A program made the translations under genes and the position numbers. A stretch of 64,000 bases of DNA from Datnioides undecimradiatus (lineage: Eukaryota; Chordata; Actinopteri; Lobotiformes; Datnioididae): the NCBI GenBank assembly GCA_008933995.1, contig WARS01000051.1:1240001-1304000 (forward strand). Reading direction: 5' to 3'. Under the pieces are notes generated by a model, which made no database searches, was not told the origin of the DNA, and saw only the letters and a program-made list of their open reading frames with translations. Below, piece after piece: positions 62,881-64,000 of this stretch (positions are counted from its first letter, which is position 1; every line of letters begins with the position of its first letter).

Positions 62881-63939
62881 ATGATTAAAGCTTGCAGCCA
62901 AAATGTTCATTTTCATCACTGTGCACATGAAATGTTTTGTCAACCTCCTTGTTAATATCTATAATACACTAATGCAACAGTATGTCTGCCTGATGCAAAG
63001 TGGCAGAAGGAAGGCACGGATGAACACCCACTGTGGGACCACAAAGCAGGCAAAGCTTCTTTTATTCTCGAGTCATTCATCTTCCAAATCGTAGACGATC
63101 TTCACTGGTGCCAACTAGCTCACTTCCTGCTAAGGGCTACTTGGCTTTGATCGCTGTCTTTCCTCCCAGTTGTCTTTTCCTGCTGCAGTTTGCCCAGAGC
63201 AAGAATATCTGTGATCCTCAATCTGTCTTTCGCTGCATCTCTGGGACGTTTGCCTATTATGTCTAGACTCTAGGAGGGATGGTGATATAGCATCTATTGT
63301 CAGGCGCAACACAAAAGGAGGTTGATAGCAGTGAGTCGTGGGTGATAAGGCTAGTGTCTTTCTAATAATGTCCTGTTAAACACGTTCTTTTCATGTTTCA
63401 GGATGATTAAACCCCGCAAGTGGGGACCCAAACGTTGAAAGAACGCATTCGTGCAACTCGGCGACAAACAGTAGGCTAGCGGCTAGAGGGATGGGGGCTG
63501 CAGAGGGAAGTGATCAAAGTGAACATTTCTACTCAGCTGTCCTGTTTATTACCACCTCCACTCCCACTTTCTGTGGTCCCACTGCCTCCTCGCATTACAG
63601 TGATGACTCCAGACCACGCATGCCAACAGGCGGGTCAATGGTGGCCCGGTTCTGGGGGGCGGGAGGAGTCTTAAAACTGAAGGCATGCTGGCTATGCGGC
63701 GCTCAAACGGTCTAACGGGGTGTGAGACTCAGCAGCTGTCCCCCCTTTCCCATAATCCTTCACCTGGAGCCGTCCCATGAGGTTTTTTTTGGTCGAAACC
63801 GACACAGATGGACATTCATTCGCGCGAATATAATCCACACATACACACAACATACATTTCGCTTTACGTCATCGAGAGATGGGACAGATGGTTAAAAGAT
63901 CCCATGCTGGGAGGAGCATTGTTTTATTATTCAGGGAGA

Positions 63940-63941
<2 letters not shown>

Positions 63942-63970
<29 letters not shown>
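63942..63970. repeat. (GT)14 microsatellite
   Basis: A nearly perfect tract close to the window end. Confidence 0.95.
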
Positions 63971-63974
<4 letters not shown>

Positions 63975-64000
63975 GGGTCATCTGTGGGAAAAAGCATATC

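Larger units (their letters stand above)
30006..64000 (+). other. sorcs2 intron 1 (5' part), no exon found
   Basis: Exon 1 ends at 30006 with GTAAGT. I found no exon 2 in the next 34 kb: exon 2 should continue the VPS10 domain directly after the NSS sequon. Vertebrate SORCS2 genes are known for a very large first intron. The open frames here are short, often low-complexity, and lack splice borders or recognisable families. Contents listed separately are microsatellites, dispersed repeats, CTCF/RFX/YY1-type motifs and high-complexity candidate regulatory stretches. The remaining parts show nothing I can name. Confidence 0.75.

Noticed and set aside
1-64000. tRNA, rRNA, viral or prokaryotic genes
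   Set aside because: No cloverleaf with A/B boxes, no rRNA signature, no viral polyprotein motifs and no operon structure were seen by eye. A tRNAscan-SE or Rfam run would settle small RNAs.

Overview
The window is nuclear DNA from a vertebrate, almost certainly a ray-finned (probably percomorph) fish. Genes are split by GT-AG introns, CA/GT microsatellites are abundant, and several dispersed repeats look like ones common in percomorph genomes. Four recognisable genes occur in the order CCDC96 (-), TADA2B (+), GRPEL1 (-), SORCS2 (+). From memory this is also the order in the human 4p16.1 neighbourhood, which supports the assignments.

Layout. Positions 1-1400 hold a plus-strand CC-chemokine-like gene, with an unassigned exon-like piece upstream. 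Positions 2132-4307 (minus) hold ccdc96 in three exons. A 256-bp head-to-head promoter (4308-4563) carries an RFX X-box and a CCAAT box. tada2b follows at 4564-7034 (plus, two exons) with a probable 3.4-kb 3' UTR ending near 10.5 kb. grpel1 lies at 12923-15294 (minus, four exons), with its own CCAAT-rich promoter. A 14-kb stretch without genes, holding several dispersed repeats, leads to a CpG-rich region and exon 1 of sorcs2 (29652-30005, plus). From 30006 to the window end I see no further exon, and this is best read as the start of a very long sorcs2 intron 1. It contains microsatellites, second copies of dispersed repeats, candidate CTCF and RFX motifs, and high-complexity stretches that could be conserved regulatory DNA.

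How the genes relate. They are not an operon and do not form a pathway. CCDC96 is an axonemal coiled-coil protein, TADA2B a SAGA adaptor, GRPEL1 the mitochondrial Hsp70 nucleotide-exchange factor, and SorCS2 a VPS10-domain sorting receptor. The most informative regulatory observations are the X-box in the ccdc96/tada2b promoter, a perfectly palindromic X-box in the sorcs2 intron, and oppositely oriented CTCF-type motifs at 19.4 kb and 39.8 kb that bracket the sorcs2 promoter. I found no CRISPR array, prokaryotic operon, viral gene, intact transposase or obvious tRNA/rRNA gene, and no convincing undescribed system.
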